A DNA stretch of 64,000 nt from Scytonematopsis contorta HA4267-MV1 (GCA_019359035.1 JAHHIC010000057.1:62001-126000); one strand, 5' to 3'. Shown: positions 35,682-45,078, numbered from the stretch's first letter. Notes: a model not told the origin generated them from the letters alone. Program-made: numbers and translations.

Positions 35682-38039
35682 GTGGAACGTAATCTAACAT
35701 CAGAGTTGAATCTACCAAACAATAACTTTCTGTCTGCTTCTTCTTTGGCTCTGAACCCCATGAATACGGGCCCCGAGTTGTTTGTTAGCAGTGCTTCTGC
35801 AAGCAACGCTTCGGTAAACGTTTTGTCTACCAATTTTTCCCTCGCGAATCAGACAAAAATTCAGATTGGAAACACTAATTCTAATCTTGTCACACCTTAC
35901 GGTTCACCTATCAATGTTGCTAAGGTGAGTGGTGCTATTAAGGATATTTCGGTAACACTGAATAATTTTAGTCATGAGTACTTTGAAGACGTAAACGTAC
36001 TCTTGGTTGCTCCTAATGGACAGGGAGTAGTGCTAATGTCCGATGTGGGTGAAGGTAAACAGGTTCGTGTTAAAAATCAAACGCTAACTTTTTCTGATGC
36101 TGCAACGGATTTTGTTCCGCGAACAGGTGTTGTTACTGGAGCTTATAAGCCTACCAATTACATTACCCAAAATGATATTAATCTTTTCCCCAACCCAGCA
36201 CCTCAACTCACTGCGTCTTCCTCTTACAAAACAAATCTATCAGTTTTCAATGGTATTGACCCCAGTGGTACTTGGAATTTGTATGTTGTTGATACCGAAC
36301 CTAATGATTCTGGTGCTATCGCTGGTGGATGGTCTCTGAATTTTTCTATTGACGGTCTTATTACCAATGAAGACCAAGCTATAACTTTCTCCCGTAGCAA
36401 TAATAATTCACTTGCTGTCAGCAATGTAGACCCAAGGAATCGATTACAGGTAAATTTGAATGCCACTAATGGTGTTCTTTCTTTAAAAAATAGAGATGGT
36501 GTTGCTTTTGTTGGTAATGGTACTAGTAGTCTCACTATGATTAGTAGCATTACTAATATCAACGCAGCTTTGGATGGCTTGCAGTTTACCCCGAATCGCA
36601 ACTTTTTTGGCACTGCGAATCTAGAGATGGTTACGAATGTTTTAGGAGCTACAGAAGAGACAAACCGAGAAGTTGATAGAGACAGTCTTAGTATTCGCAT
36701 CATGTCGGAAAATGATGCTCCTGAAAATCAACTACCAGGTAATCTGATTACTGAAAAAAATAATTCGCTCGTCTTTTCTACTGATAAGGGTAATGCTATC
36801 TCTATTACGGATGCGGATGCTCAACCTGGTAGGATGTTTGTCAATCTAATAGCGACTAATGGTACTGTTTCTCTTAGTGAAAATACTACTGGATTAAATG
36901 TCTTAGGTAATAATACTGGAAGCGTAATTATTACTGGTAGTCTAGCTGATGTTAATGCTGCTCTAAACGGCATGAGCTTTAATCCCACCGCTCAGTATAT
37001 CGGAGATGCCAGTATCCAAATTTCTACTTATGACAACGGAAATACTGGTCTTGGTGGGGAAAAGAGCGATGTAGATACTCTCCCCATTTATGTCAGCCCC
37101 ATTATGGGAGACACGGATTTTAATGGCGATAATACCCCTGACATTCTGATGCGTAACAAACGTACAGGAGAAAATAAAATTTGGCAGGTGGATAAGAACA
37201 ATGTTCCTCAACAACAGTCTCTTTCTCTTCCTACATCTCAAGATAATGCCTGGAAAATTGAAGGTACTGCTGATTTTAATGGTGATGGCAAACTAGATTT
37301 TCTCTGGCGTAATTACAAAACGGGTGAAAATGTTATCTGGTTAATGAAAGGTAATAGCCAAGACAACTCAATCACTATCACAGCAGTACCGGATGCTGAT
37401 TGGAAAATTCAGGGTCTGGCTGATTTTGACAACGACCGCAAAATGGATATCCTCTGGCGCAATTACAAAACTGGTGAAAATGCTATCTGGTTGATGGATG
37501 GAACAGCACTTAAAAATGGTGGGGGAGTTTTTATTACCTTAGTATCAGACACCAATTGGCAAATGCAAGGTGTCGCTGACTTTGATGGAGATAGGAAAAC
37601 AGATATACTCTGGCGTAATTATGCCAGTGGTGAAAATGCTATTTGGTTAATGAATGGAACCACAATTAAAAGTGGTGGGGGAATTTTTATTACCCCCGTA
37701 ACAGATACCAGATGGGAAATTCAGGGAATCACAGACTTTGACAGAGATGGCAAAATGGACATACTCTGGCGTAACTATGGTAATGGTGAAAATGCTATCT
37801 GGTTGATGGAACGCACTCAAATTAAAAATGAAGGAGGAATCTTTATTGCTACAGTGGTAGACTTAAACTGGCGTATGCAAGGTATAGCTGACTTCGACGG
37901 AGATGGTTACAAAGATATCCTGTGGCGCAACTACGGGAATGGACAAAATGCTATCTGGGCAAGGGAAGGGGCTGAAAAGAAAGAAGATATTTTTATTACC
38001 CGCGAGCAAGATACTGATTGGGAATTCCTGTTTCCTTAG
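35682..38039 (+). CDS. Secreted-type P-domain / cadherin-like / FG-GAP repeat protein
   Basis: After a Ser/Asn-rich start, residues about 60-230 form a proprotein convertase P-domain (VTLNNFSHEYFEDVNVLLVAPNG, DPSGTWNLYVVD). Two cadherin-like repeats follow (LNATNGVLSLKNRDG; LIATNGTVSLSENTTG). The C-terminal 320 residues hold about six FG-GAP/VCBS-type repeats of about 48 residues (DFDGDRKTDILWRNY, GENAIWLMNGT) that should bind calcium and form a beta propeller. No classical signal peptide is seen, so a type I or other route is possible. No peptidase domain is present. The start is GTG 35682 behind AGAGGATAAG, or TTG 35622. Likely an extracellular adhesin or matrix protein. Confidence 0.8.
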   Translation: MERNLTSELNLPNNNFLSASSLALNPMNTGPELFVSSASASNASVNVLSTNFSLANQTKIQIGNTNSNLVTPYGSPINVAKVSGAIKDISVTLNNFSHEYFEDVNVLLVAPNGQGVVLMSDVGEGKQVRVKNQTLTFSDAATDFVPRTGVVTGAYKPTNYITQNDINLFPNPAPQLTASSSYKTNLSVFNGIDPSGTWNLYVVDTEPNDSGAIAGGWSLNFSIDGLITNEDQAITFSRSNNNSLAVSNVDPRNRLQVNLNATNGVLSLKNRDGVAFVGNGTSSLTMISSITNINAALDGLQFTPNRNFFGTANLEMVTNVLGATEETNREVDRDSLSIRIMSENDAPENQLPGNLITEKNNSLVFSTDKGNAISITDADAQPGRMFVNLIATNGTVSLSENTTGLNVLGNNTGSVIITGSLADVNAALNGMSFNPTAQYIGDASIQISTYDNGNTGLGGEKSDVDTLPIYVSPIMGDTDFNGDNTPDILMRNKRTGENKIWQVDKNNVPQQQSLSLPTSQDNAWKIEGTADFNGDGKLDFLWRNYKTGENVIWLMKGNSQDNSITITAVPDADWKIQGLADFDNDRKMDILWRNYKTGENAIWLMDGTALKNGGGVFITLVSDTNWQMQGVADFDGDRKTDILWRNYASGENAIWLMNGTTIKSGGGIFITPVTDTRWEIQGITDFDRDGKMDILWRNYGNGENAIWLMERTQIKNEGGIFIATVVDLNWRMQGIADFDGDGYKDILWRNYGNGQNAIWAREGAEKKEDIFITREQDTDWEFLFP

Positions 38040-38064
38040 TTATCAATAAGCACTAGTAAATGAT

Positions 38065-38092
38065 GTGGAGACCTTACATGTAAGGTCTCCAC
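38065..38092. repeat. GTGGAGACCTTACATG palindrome (family variant)
   Basis: A perfect 28-base palindrome with arms GTGGAGACCTTACA and TGTAAGGTCTCCAC follows the P-domain gene. Compared with the common copy, A to G and G to C changes on the left arm are matched by complementary changes on the right. Confidence 0.85.
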
Positions 38093-38536
38093 GTTGTGCT
38101 TTTTTTTCTTAAAATGTAAAACGGTTTTCTAATTCAAGGCATATTTTTGACATTAATACTCATTTTTATTTAATGCTTTTTATTTTATGAAGAATATATA
38201 TACTATGAATATTTCACAATTTTTTTGTAAAACTTTGACATTTTATTATAAAATTTATCATTGATAGTACTGAAAGGTAAAATTATATTGATAAATAATT
38301 CCGTAAATCCACTGTTTGTTTTTTTGCGTCTTAATTATATTAAGATAATTTCAGTGTGGATAAATATAAACGAGTACAAATAATGGTTGAATTTAACTTT
38401 AAGGGTTGTTAATAGCATTCACAACCTTAAAGTGTTCGCTGTAATCATTTTTGGTATGTCCCTTATCTAGTTTTCAAATTAACTAGATATTTAAAAACAC
38501 ATACCAAGTATATAAAGGGTACTTTAGAGAACCGTC
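38093..38536. other. AT-rich leader of the WecG/TagA gene, nothing recognised
   Basis: About 440 bases of very AT-rich sequence hold no ORF. A short imperfect repeat (ATACCAAGTATATAAAGGGTAC) lies just before the next gene and could be promoter-related. Confidence 0.4.
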
Positions 38537-39337
38537 ATGATACAGGTAAATCTACTTAATGTGGACATTGATAACATCACGATGTTGGAGTTATTAGAAA
38601 AACTGCGTACAGGTGGTGTTGTGTTCACGCCGAATGTAGACCACTTAATGAAATTGCAGAAGAATCTGGAATTTTATCGCGTCTATCAAGAGGCAGATTA
38701 CAGGGTATGCGACAGTAAGATTTTGATATATGTATCTAAGTTTTTAGGTACACCCATACAGGAGAAAATTTCTGGCTCTGATTTATTCCCGGCATTTTAT
38801 ACTTATTACCAAAATGACGAGAATATCAAAATATTTTTATTAGGAGATGAAGAGCAAGTAGCGCAACAAGCACAACAAATTATCAACTCCAAAGTTGGTC
38901 GTAATATAATTGTTGCTACTCACTCACCTTCTTTTGGATTTGAGAAAAATGAAGAAGAATGTCTACAAATTGTGAGAACAATTAATGCTTCTAACGCAAC
39001 TGTTTTAGCAATTGGTGTAGGAGCGCCAAAGCAAGAAATGTGGATTGCAAAATATCGCAAACAATTGAAGCACGTTAAAATATTTTTGGCTATTGGGGCA
39101 ACTATAAAATTTGAAGCCGGAGATGTCAAGCGTGCGCCAAAGTGGATGAGCGAAGTCGGTTTAGAGTGGTTTTATCGAATGTCATCTGAACCTCAGCGAC
39201 TTTGGAAAAGATATTTGCTTGATGCAGTGCCATTTTTTTATTTAATTGTTAAACAGAAGATGAATCTTTACGAAAATCCTTGGTTACCACCGAAGAAATA
39301 TATCGAACTATCTTCAGATTTGAAAGGAGGATTGTGA
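38537..39337 (+). CDS. WecG/TagA/CpsF-family glycosyltransferase
   Basis: The 266-aa protein has the GT26 family pattern: VVFTPNVDHLMKLQKN near the start, ADYRVCDSKILIY, and the core AIGVGAPKQEMWIAKY followed by LAIGATIKFEAGDVKRAPKWM. The C-terminal GLEWFYRMSSEPQRLWKRYL is the membrane-binding end. It probably adds N-acetylmannosamine or a similar sugar to a lipid-linked precursor for exopolysaccharide or cell-wall polymer synthesis at the inner membrane. No polysaccharide gene cluster surrounds it. The ATG has no strong ribosome-binding site. Confidence 0.92.
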   Translation: MIQVNLLNVDIDNITMLELLEKLRTGGVVFTPNVDHLMKLQKNLEFYRVYQEADYRVCDSKILIYVSKFLGTPIQEKISGSDLFPAFYTYYQNDENIKIFLLGDEEQVAQQAQQIINSKVGRNIIVATHSPSFGFEKNEEECLQIVRTINASNATVLAIGVGAPKQEMWIAKYRKQLKHVKIFLAIGATIKFEAGDVKRAPKWMSEVGLEWFYRMSSEPQRLWKRYLLDAVPFFYLIVKQKMNLYENPWLPPKKYIELSSDLKGGL

Positions 39338-39429
39338 CTATTTGTTTAATAGTTATATATTACACCAGGTGATTATTACGTAAGGTGATTATTACGCTTG
39401 GCGATTAGAAATCGCGGCAACGACTCGGA

Positions 39430-39449
39430 AAACCCACCTCCGTGGGTTT
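39430..39449. terminator. Hairpin AAACCCAC-CTCC-GTGGGTTT between converging genes
   Basis: An 8-bp stem with a four-base loop and flanking A/T residues lies between the WecG/TagA gene and the DUF2085 gene. It fits a bidirectional terminator. Confidence 0.75.
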
Positions 39450-39473
39450 AATAGTTTAATTACTAGTTAATAA

Positions 39474-40040
39474 TTACAAATCACTGTGGTCTTTAGCATG
39501 TAAAATAGGCATGGTAAATAATCCCCAAGCCAAACCTGTTATTAGCCCAAAGGGTGTAACTAAGTAATTATTAAAATTCCATAAGCCAAAAATCTGTGCT
39601 GATAACTCAAGCGGATAAGCCATCATTAATACTCCTGCAAAAGTTGCACCACTTAAACCATACTGTGCTAGCCAGTAAAAACCCTTACCATTAGTGAGTG
39701 CGTATAATAGACGAGTAATAAACAAACCCGTCACTGTCCCATAACAGCGCATACAGACAGCCATAATAAATGGAGGTGCTAATTCTAACCCCATATTGGG
39801 CTGCGGGCACACATGGTGACCCATAAAATAAATAATATCAGCAATAATGGGCAATAATGGTAACCCAGAAGCAGCCAGGAATGGAGCGATAACTGGACCT
39901 ACTACCATCCCGGACAGTAAAAAATCCCCAATAAAGCTGACCCAGTTAATGGTTGACGGTTGACTGTTGACGGTTGACGGTTGACTGTTGACTGTTGACG
40001 GTTGACTGTTCACGGTTGACGGTTGGTTGTATATATTCAC
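39474..40040 (-). CDS. DUF2085 membrane protein with repeat-encoded N-terminus
   Basis: The 188-aa protein has about four membrane segments and the DUF2085 motif HHVCPQPNMG followed by MAVCMRCYG, with conserved cysteines that may bind metal. The function of DUF2085 is unknown. The first 31 codons from GTG 40040 are a GTCAACC/GTCAACA heptamer array that is read as QPSTVNS repeated three to four times. No other start codon lies between the array and the first helix, so either translation begins in the array or the annotated N-terminus is wrong. The array is therefore coding or lies immediately at the gene start. Confidence 0.82.
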   Translation of the reverse strand: MNIYNQPSTVNSQPSTVNSQPSTVNSQPSTINWVSFIGDFLLSGMVVGPVIAPFLAASGLPLLPIIADIIYFMGHHVCPQPNMGLELAPPFIMAVCMRCYGTVTGLFITRLLYALTNGKGFYWLAQYGLSGATFAGVLMMAYPLELSAQIFGLWNFNNYLVTPFGLITGLAWGLFTMPILHAKDHSDL

Positions 40041-40110
40041 CCAATATCATAAAACTTAATAAAGCTATAATGTAAATTCTTCAGTCAGCAGTCAACAGTC
40101 AACAGTCAAC
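39948..40110. repeat. GTTGACN heptamer arrays flanking and inside the DUF2085 start
   Basis: GTTGACG/GTTGACT units run from about 39948 to 40024, inside the N-terminal codons of the DUF2085 gene. CAGTCAA units recur at 40084-40110, just before the lipase-like gene's stop codon. STRR type. Confidence 0.85.
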
Positions 40111-41615
40111 TAATTCCAAATCACTTCCTCTTTTCCTGATGGGTCAACTACTTGTTTTAACCCAGATATACGCCAATTGCTTTTCCCACTTCCAGATTCA
40201 CCAACCCAGCTAGCATAAATCACTCCTTCATACTGTCCTAAGTTAAGTTTTCTATCGAAAAAATTATCTTTATCACCGTTATAGTCATACCAATTTTTTT
40301 CATGATTGGGTAAATTTAAATTTGTTAAATTCATAAATCCTCTAGAAAGAGCATCTGTAAAAATTTCTGCTACTCCACCATGAGCTTCTACTGGATTTAA
40401 AAAATTCTTTTGATTACGATTAAAGTCTATTACGAAAGAATTATCAGCGCTAGAAGCTCTGTTATTATCTCCTGCTAAACCGTTAATTCCATCTTTAACA
40501 ACAAACGCTAATGACTTGAGAGATACATCGCGAAAATTGTGAGGATGTTGAGTTCCTGGTGTATCAATATCTGTGTCATAATTATTTGCTGGATATGCTG
40601 GGTCTAAGGCAACTATTCTTTTTACCCGATTAAATAAGTATGCTGTTTCTGAACTTACATAACCTCCTAAGCTATGTCCAATAAAACTCAGATTTTCAGG
40701 ATTAATTCCTAATTTTGATAAACGGTCTTTTGTCCAACGAGCTACTGGTGCAATCCATTGTGCTGTTTTAAATGGAACTACTCCCCAATCTAAATTAGCT
40801 GACGATATACTTCCCCAATCTAACGCTAAAACTTGAATTCCTTCTTCACTCGCTTTTTTTGCTAAGTTGTAAATACTAGGTGTTTCATCGTTATTATTCC
40901 AACCGTGAATAACAACTACTGTTTCTCGATTCGATTCAATTCCTTCGTATGTACCACCTGGTGAAGCTGTTCTACCATCTTTGTTGTAACGCCAAATATT
41001 AACATTTTTACTTCCAGGACGAACTATGCTTGATATATTTATCCCTGTGAGAGTAAAATTATAATTCGTGCTAGTGGCAGGTAGTTGAGGATAAACTTTG
41101 ATATAATAATTGCCTGCTTCTAATATTCTAATAATTGATTCTGATGATGTAATACTAGGAGTAGAGCGAGCGATAAATTTTCCATCATTATCTAAAATAT
41201 CAAAATCAACGTCGGTACTAAAGCCGTTTAATAATAAGTTGATATTGCTGCGATTGTTTACACTAAAACGAAAAAAGTCTAATGAGTTTCCGTTGAAGCC
41301 AATAGTATCGGAAATACTTACCGTCCTATCACTTACATTTCCCCAATCGACAGCAGTTTCCAGGTTACTATGTGGTATATTCGGCTCTTGATAAAAATTA
41401 TAATTAACGCTACTTAAAGATAAACTTTTTTCTGGATTTGCATTCTCGATAGCAGAAGAACTACTACTATTTGGTAAGTAGTTATTAATATGGAAAACAT
41501 TTGAGTCGGATGAAGAAATCCGAAGGCTAGAATTAGAGCCAACTATTGAATTTGTGCTGATATTAACACTTTTATCAAAAGCAATTCTGTCAGACAAGCC
41601 AGAAGATTTCCCCAT
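40110..41615 (-). CDS. Lipase/esterase-like protein with pre-peptidase C-terminal (PPC) domain
   Basis: The product of about 501 aa has a Ser/Asn-rich N-terminus, then a PPC domain at about 85-190 (FRFSVNNRSNINLLLNGFS...AGNYYIKVYP). The C-terminal part is an alpha/beta hydrolase: VVVIHGWNNND, nucleophile Ser in FIGHSLGGYVSS, and IVALDPAYPA. These resemble the pancreatic-lipase type (HGW, GHSLG, LDPA), with a possible catalytic His in VEAHGG. The PPC domain and absence of a Sec signal suggest type I-like secretion; this is inference. ATGs at 41624 and 41615 are both possible starts. Substrate is unknown. Confidence 0.82.
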   Translation of the reverse strand: MGKSSGLSDRIAFDKSVNISTNSIVGSNSSLRISSSDSNVFHINNYLPNSSSSSAIENANPEKSLSLSSVNYNFYQEPNIPHSNLETAVDWGNVSDRTVSISDTIGFNGNSLDFFRFSVNNRSNINLLLNGFSTDVDFDILDNDGKFIARSTPSITSSESIIRILEAGNYYIKVYPQLPATSTNYNFTLTGINISSIVRPGSKNVNIWRYNKDGRTASPGGTYEGIESNRETVVVIHGWNNNDETPSIYNLAKKASEEGIQVLALDWGSISSANLDWGVVPFKTAQWIAPVARWTKDRLSKLGINPENLSFIGHSLGGYVSSETAYLFNRVKRIVALDPAYPANNYDTDIDTPGTQHPHNFRDVSLKSLAFVVKDGINGLAGDNNRASSADNSFVIDFNRNQKNFLNPVEAHGGVAEIFTDALSRGFMNLTNLNLPNHEKNWYDYNGDKDNFFDRKLNLGQYEGVIYASWVGESGSGKSNWRISGLKQVVDPSGKEEVIWN

Positions 41616-41750
41616 GCGAATCAAATGCCAAAATAATTCTTAATTCTTATATTACCTATTTCTGCACTTAAGCTAGTAGCCCACAACACCAACTTTTATC
41701 AGTTGGTTCGTAGTTAGGGGTAACACCCTGTTTTTAGTTGGACTTCAGCC

Positions 41751-42518
41751 CTAAAATCTATAACTCAGAACCTGAATTACACTCGTGTCTGATAAACTGC
41801 GAGCGTTAATCGTAATAGTGTCACTATTACTTTTCTTTACATTTGCCCCCTGCATAGCTTGTAAAAAATCATCTAGAGGACTTATATCACAGGCTGAATC
41901 AGCTGCTTGGGTTCGGTAATGTGTGGGAATTACTATTTTCGGATTTAACGCTTTAATTGCCTCACTTGCCTCTTGGGGGTTATAGGCTTTTGGACCTCCA
42001 CCCACGGGGACAAACGCCACATCTGGACGTCCCATGAGGATTTTTTGTTCGATAGAGATAGGTGCTGCAACACCGCCCAAATGCAAGATATTCACCCCTG
42101 CTTGTCGCCATTTCCAAGCAACATTAGTACCAAATCGCCTACCACCTTCACGGTCTTTGGCAATTGCAATACCTTCAAATTGTATACCGTTAGACTTGTA
42201 AACCCCAGCCTCAAACATTAAGCGAGGATTTCCAGGAAGTCCTTCTACCGCACCTTCATCAAGCAGTTGACTGCTTATCATGACTAAATCTGCTGCTACT
42301 CTTGGTGGGCGATACTTTGCAGTGCAACCAACAGTCCGAAAAGGGTTTACTAGAATGCGGACACCGCCACTAGTAAACAGAAAGCAAGTATGACCCAACC
42401 ACTGAACAGATAATGAACCGCTAGCTTGGGCTGAAACTTGGTTTTCCGCGCTTAAGGTAGTAAATAAGGCAGTTCCCAAACCAGCTCCTAGGTAGCCCAT
42501 CAATTGTCGTCGTTTCAT
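41751..42518 (-). CDS. Exported metallo-beta-lactamase-fold hydrolase
   Basis: The 255-aa protein begins [19 protein letters not shown], a twin-arginine-like signal, with cleavage probably after VSAQA near residue 32. The mature part resembles the MBL-fold group typified by UPF0173/UlaG: VQWLGHTCFLFTSGGVRILVNPF, then HLGGVAAP, PVGGGPKAY and IPTHYRT. The canonical HxHxDH motif is not evident, so metal-dependent catalysis is uncertain. It overlaps the trpG stop codon by one base (TAATG on the coding strand), indicating translational coupling with trpG, though no functional link is obvious. Confidence 0.8.
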   Translation of the reverse strand: MKRRQLMGYLGAGLGTALFTTLSAENQVSAQASGSLSVQWLGHTCFLFTSGGVRILVNPFRTVGCTAKYRPPRVAADLVMISSQLLDEGAVEGLPGNPRLMFEAGVYKSNGIQFEGIAIAKDREGGRRFGTNVAWKWRQAGVNILHLGGVAAPISIEQKILMGRPDVAFVPVGGGPKAYNPQEASEAIKALNPKIVIPTHYRTQAADSACDISPLDDFLQAMQGANVKKSNSDTITINARSLSDTSVIQVLSYRF

Positions 42519-43126
42519 TAAAATCTCACTCGCTCACCTGGTATTTTTTCCAGAAAGTTACGCAGTAACTGCTTACCTGAATTCGTCAGGACACTCTCTG
42601 GGTGAAACTGGACGCCCTCGATGTGTGGATAGTTCCGGTGTCGTACGCCCATAATTGTGCCATCTTCTACCCAAGCGGTAATTTCCAGCACATCTGGGCA
42701 AGTTCCCCGGTCAATCACTAAACTGTGATACCGGGTTGCTGTCATGGGATTTTCTAAACCATTGAAAACACCCACCCCTGCGTGCGACACTTCGGAAGTT
42801 TTACCATGCATTAACTCTGGGGCGGAGACGATTCTACCACCAAATACTTGTCCAATGCTCTGATGTCCCAAACATACGCCCAAAATTGGTAAAGTTGGTC
42901 CTAATTCTTCAATTAATTTTAAGGAAATTCCTGCATCTTCTGGACGTCCTGGTCCTGGAGAAATTACTACTAAATCGGGTTTGAGCGTGCGAATTTGTTC
43001 TACTGTTATTTTGTCGTTCCGAAAAACTTGAATCTCTGCCGCTACTGGAAAATCCGCTGCTAGTTCCCCCAAGTACTGTACTAAGTTATAAGTAAAACTG
43101 TCGTAGTTGTCGATTACTATAATCAA
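42518..43126 (-). CDS. trpG: Anthranilate synthase component II / glutamine amidotransferase
   Basis: The 202-aa class I amidotransferase has [13 protein letters not shown], the nucleophile Cys in [15 protein letters not shown] (near 84) and the His-Glu pair in [10 protein letters not shown]. It supplies ammonia from glutamine to the TrpE (or PabB) subunit for anthranilate or aminodeoxychorismate. In cyanobacteria one protein often serves both. It is downstream of dgkA, ybeY, DUF3285 and prfB on the same strand but separated from dgkA by a 527-bp repeat region, so it probably has its own promoter. Confidence 0.93.
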   Translation of the reverse strand: MIIVIDNYDSFTYNLVQYLGELAADFPVAAEIQVFRNDKITVEQIRTLKPDLVVISPGPGRPEDAGISLKLIEELGPTLPILGVCLGHQSIGQVFGGRIVSAPELMHGKTSEVSHAGVGVFNGLENPMTATRYHSLVIDRGTCPDVLEITAWVEDGTIMGVRHRNYPHIEGVQFHPESVLTNSGKQLLRNFLEKIPGERVRF

Positions 43127-43209
43127 AGCGATTAAACTCCAAGTTTTAATATTTATTTTCTGCTAATTAAACCATAAACCAATAGTTCGTCCCCACAAGA
43201 ACCGTAAGA

Positions 43210-43460
43210 ATGTAATAATGTATAGATATATGGATATATAGATGTAGAGACGTTACATGTAACCTCTATAAACATAGTAATGTGTAGATATATGGATATA
43301 TAGATGTATAGACGTTACATATGACGTTTATGAATATAGCAATATATAGACATATGGGTATATAGATGTAGAGACGTTACATGTAACCTCTATAAACATA
43401 GTAATGTATAGACATATGGGTATATAGATGTAGAGACGTTACATGTAACGTCTCTACATT
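43210..43460. repeat. 62-bp tandem array built on the GTAGAGACGTTAC palindrome
   Basis: Four copies of GATGTAGAGACGTTACATG begin at 43241, 43303 (diverged), 43365 and 43427, an exact 62-base spacing. Between them lies an AT-rich part with TATGGGTATATA or TATGGATATATA. Only the last unit has the complete closing arm GTAACGTCTCTAC; the others end GTAACCTCTATA. The rest of the 43127-43653 gap is AT-rich with no gene. Confidence 0.88.
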
Positions 43461-43653
43461 ATTATTAGGAATAATAAATGCTTATATTTTGGTAGTCAGC
43501 ACGAACTGAAATGCAAATTTTTTTAACTAAAAAGCTTTTGACGCTTAACCTTCAGCATCAAAACTATTAATAATTTTAAGTAAGATTAAAAATTGACAGC
43601 GATAGCCAAAAAATTTTTACCTTAATTGCCTTTTACTTGTTCGCACTATTCCA

Positions 43654-44115
43654 CTAAATCAACGAAAGAGCCAACTTAAACAAGGGGGGAAGTAACAGTG
43701 CTGTAGCTACCATTACTGCCACAATGGAAGAAATTAAAACCGCACCTGCTGCACAATCTTTAGCGATTTTCGCTAGTTCGTGGTAGGTTTGCTTGACTGT
43801 TAAGTCTACTAATGACTCAATTGCTGTATTGAGTAATTCCAAAGCCATTACCAAGCCACAAGTCACAGCTATTACAGCTAACTCCACTGACGACAACTGT
43901 AAAAAAATACTGAGGCTAATCGCGAAAGTGCCTACAACTGCGTGGATGCGAAAATTACGTTGGGTTCTAAATGCATAACTAATTCCAGCCCAGGCATATT
44001 TGAAACTGACAAATAAATTAGAAGCTACCTTCCAAGAAAATTGTCTTTCTTTGCTCACAAGCTTTTCAAAACTATCGGGGGTTGGTGGTGGAGAAATTTG
44101 TTGGGACATAGGCAT
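43654..44115 (-). CDS. dgkA: Diacylglycerol/undecaprenol kinase, DgkA family
   Basis: The 153-aa protein has a soluble N-terminus of about 35 residues and three membrane helices. The family signature is clear: FRTQRNFRIHAVVG, then ELLNTAIESLVDL and AKDCAAGAVLI. In Gram-positive relatives the enzyme phosphorylates undecaprenol, and in E. coli diacylglycerol; either is possible here. ATGs at 44115 and 44109 are both plausible. It lies 141 bases downstream of ybeY, in the conserved prfB-ybeY-dgkA gene order. Confidence 0.92.
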   Translation of the reverse strand: MPMSQQISPPPTPDSFEKLVSKERQFSWKVASNLFVSFKYAWAGISYAFRTQRNFRIHAVVGTFAISLSIFLQLSSVELAVIAVTCGLVMALELLNTAIESLVDLTVKQTYHELAKIAKDCAAGAVLISSIVAVMVATALLLPPLFKLALSLI

Positions 44116-44256
44116 AAAGGTACAATGGTAAATTTAGTGCAATCAAAGACTATAAAATTTTAACCACAAAAAATATTATTACCCTCAGCAGTACGGAATA
44201 ATTGCAGTGATAGCATTATACATAGCAAAAAGCATTTACACTTGTTGACACTACAC

Positions 44257-44796
44257 TTAAAAGTATTCTAAGTCAATAGTAATACCAATTGACCTCAGTA
44301 ATAACACTTGTTGTTTTAACATTCTGAGTTCAGACTCCTTATCCGGATGGTCCCAACCCAAAAGATGTAGTAGTCCATGAGCTGCCAACCAAGATAGTTC
44401 AGTCTGTAAACTATGCTGCTGTTCCTGAGCTTGACGATATGCTGTATCTGTGGAAATAACAATATCACCCAGATACAAAGGCATTTCGATTTGCATTTCT
44501 GCCCGGTTAGGAAAATCGACCTCTAATGCGGCAAAGCTTAAAACATCCGTCGGTTTATTTTGCTTGCGATACTGTGCGTTTAGTTCCTGAATTTGAGCAT
44601 CGTCAGTAAAACGTAAACCGATTTCGCAACTTGACGCACTTTCTAGGTTTGGTTGTAAGATTTCCAACCAATGATTAAACCATTTTTCCCAAGTTTCTTC
44701 GTCTATTCTAATCTCAGCAGTCCCAGTACCCTGGGTTGAAATTAGGGAAGATTCAGTTCGAGAATCCTCAACATAGATAAATGCTTGCACCCACAA
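44257..44796 (-). CDS. ybeY: Endoribonuclease YbeY
   Basis: The 179-aa protein has the zinc-binding motif HGLLHLLGWDH (HxxxHxxxxxH, near residue 138) and the family segments YRKQNKPTDVLSFA and LGDIVISTDTA. YbeY is needed for 16S rRNA 3'-end maturation and ribosome quality control. Start codon choice is unclear: TTG at 44796 fits the AGGAGA upstream, while GTG at 44790 fits the usual N-terminus. It follows the DUF3285 gene by 28 bases and is probably co-transcribed. Confidence 0.95.
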   Translation of the reverse strand: MWVQAFIYVEDSRTESSLISTQGTGTAEIRIDEETWEKWFNHWLEILQPNLESASSCEIGLRFTDDAQIQELNAQYRKQNKPTDVLSFAALEVDFPNRAEMQIEMPLYLGDIVISTDTAYRQAQEQQHSLQTELSWLAAHGLLHLLGWDHPDKESELRMLKQQVLLLRSIGITIDLEYF

Positions 44797-44824
44797 AAAT
44801 CTCCTATTGAAAATTAAACAATGG

Positions 44825-44980
44825 CTAACGAGTTAAATAGGCAAGACCTACCAATGCAGCTAATAGCCCGACGATGGTCAACCCAAAATGTTTCAATGAA
44901 GTACCACCCTTTCGCACCATGTTTCGCATCGCTAGTTTGACGTAGCTATCTTTTTTAGAATCGTTAACTGAATCACTCAT
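44825..44980 (-). CDS. DUF3285 family small membrane protein
   Basis: The 51-aa protein reads MSDSVNDSKKDSYVKLAMRN, then a basic stretch and one C-terminal membrane helix (FGLTIVGLLAALVGLAYL). It matches the cyanobacterial DUF3285 family of unknown function. The start at 44980 is preferred over 45010 because homology begins at MSDS. It lies between prfB and ybeY, its usual place in cyanobacteria. Confidence 0.85.
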   Translation of the reverse strand: MSDSVNDSKKDSYVKLAMRNMVRKGGTSLKHFGLTIVGLLAALVGLAYLTR

Positions 44981-45038
44981 AACTAATATAACCTTTACAA
45001 ATGTAAACAATTTACTTTGATAATAAGTGCCATTTTGG

Positions 45039-45078
45039 CACTCCCCACTCCCTACTCCCTACTCCCCACTCCCCACTA
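45039..45078. repeat. CTCCCTA/CTCCCCA heptamer array containing the prfB stop codon
   Basis: ACTCCCC and ACTCCCT units run through the end of prfB. The prfB stop codon (TAG, 45059-45061) and its last codons (VGSGE) are formed by the array. Confidence 0.85.
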
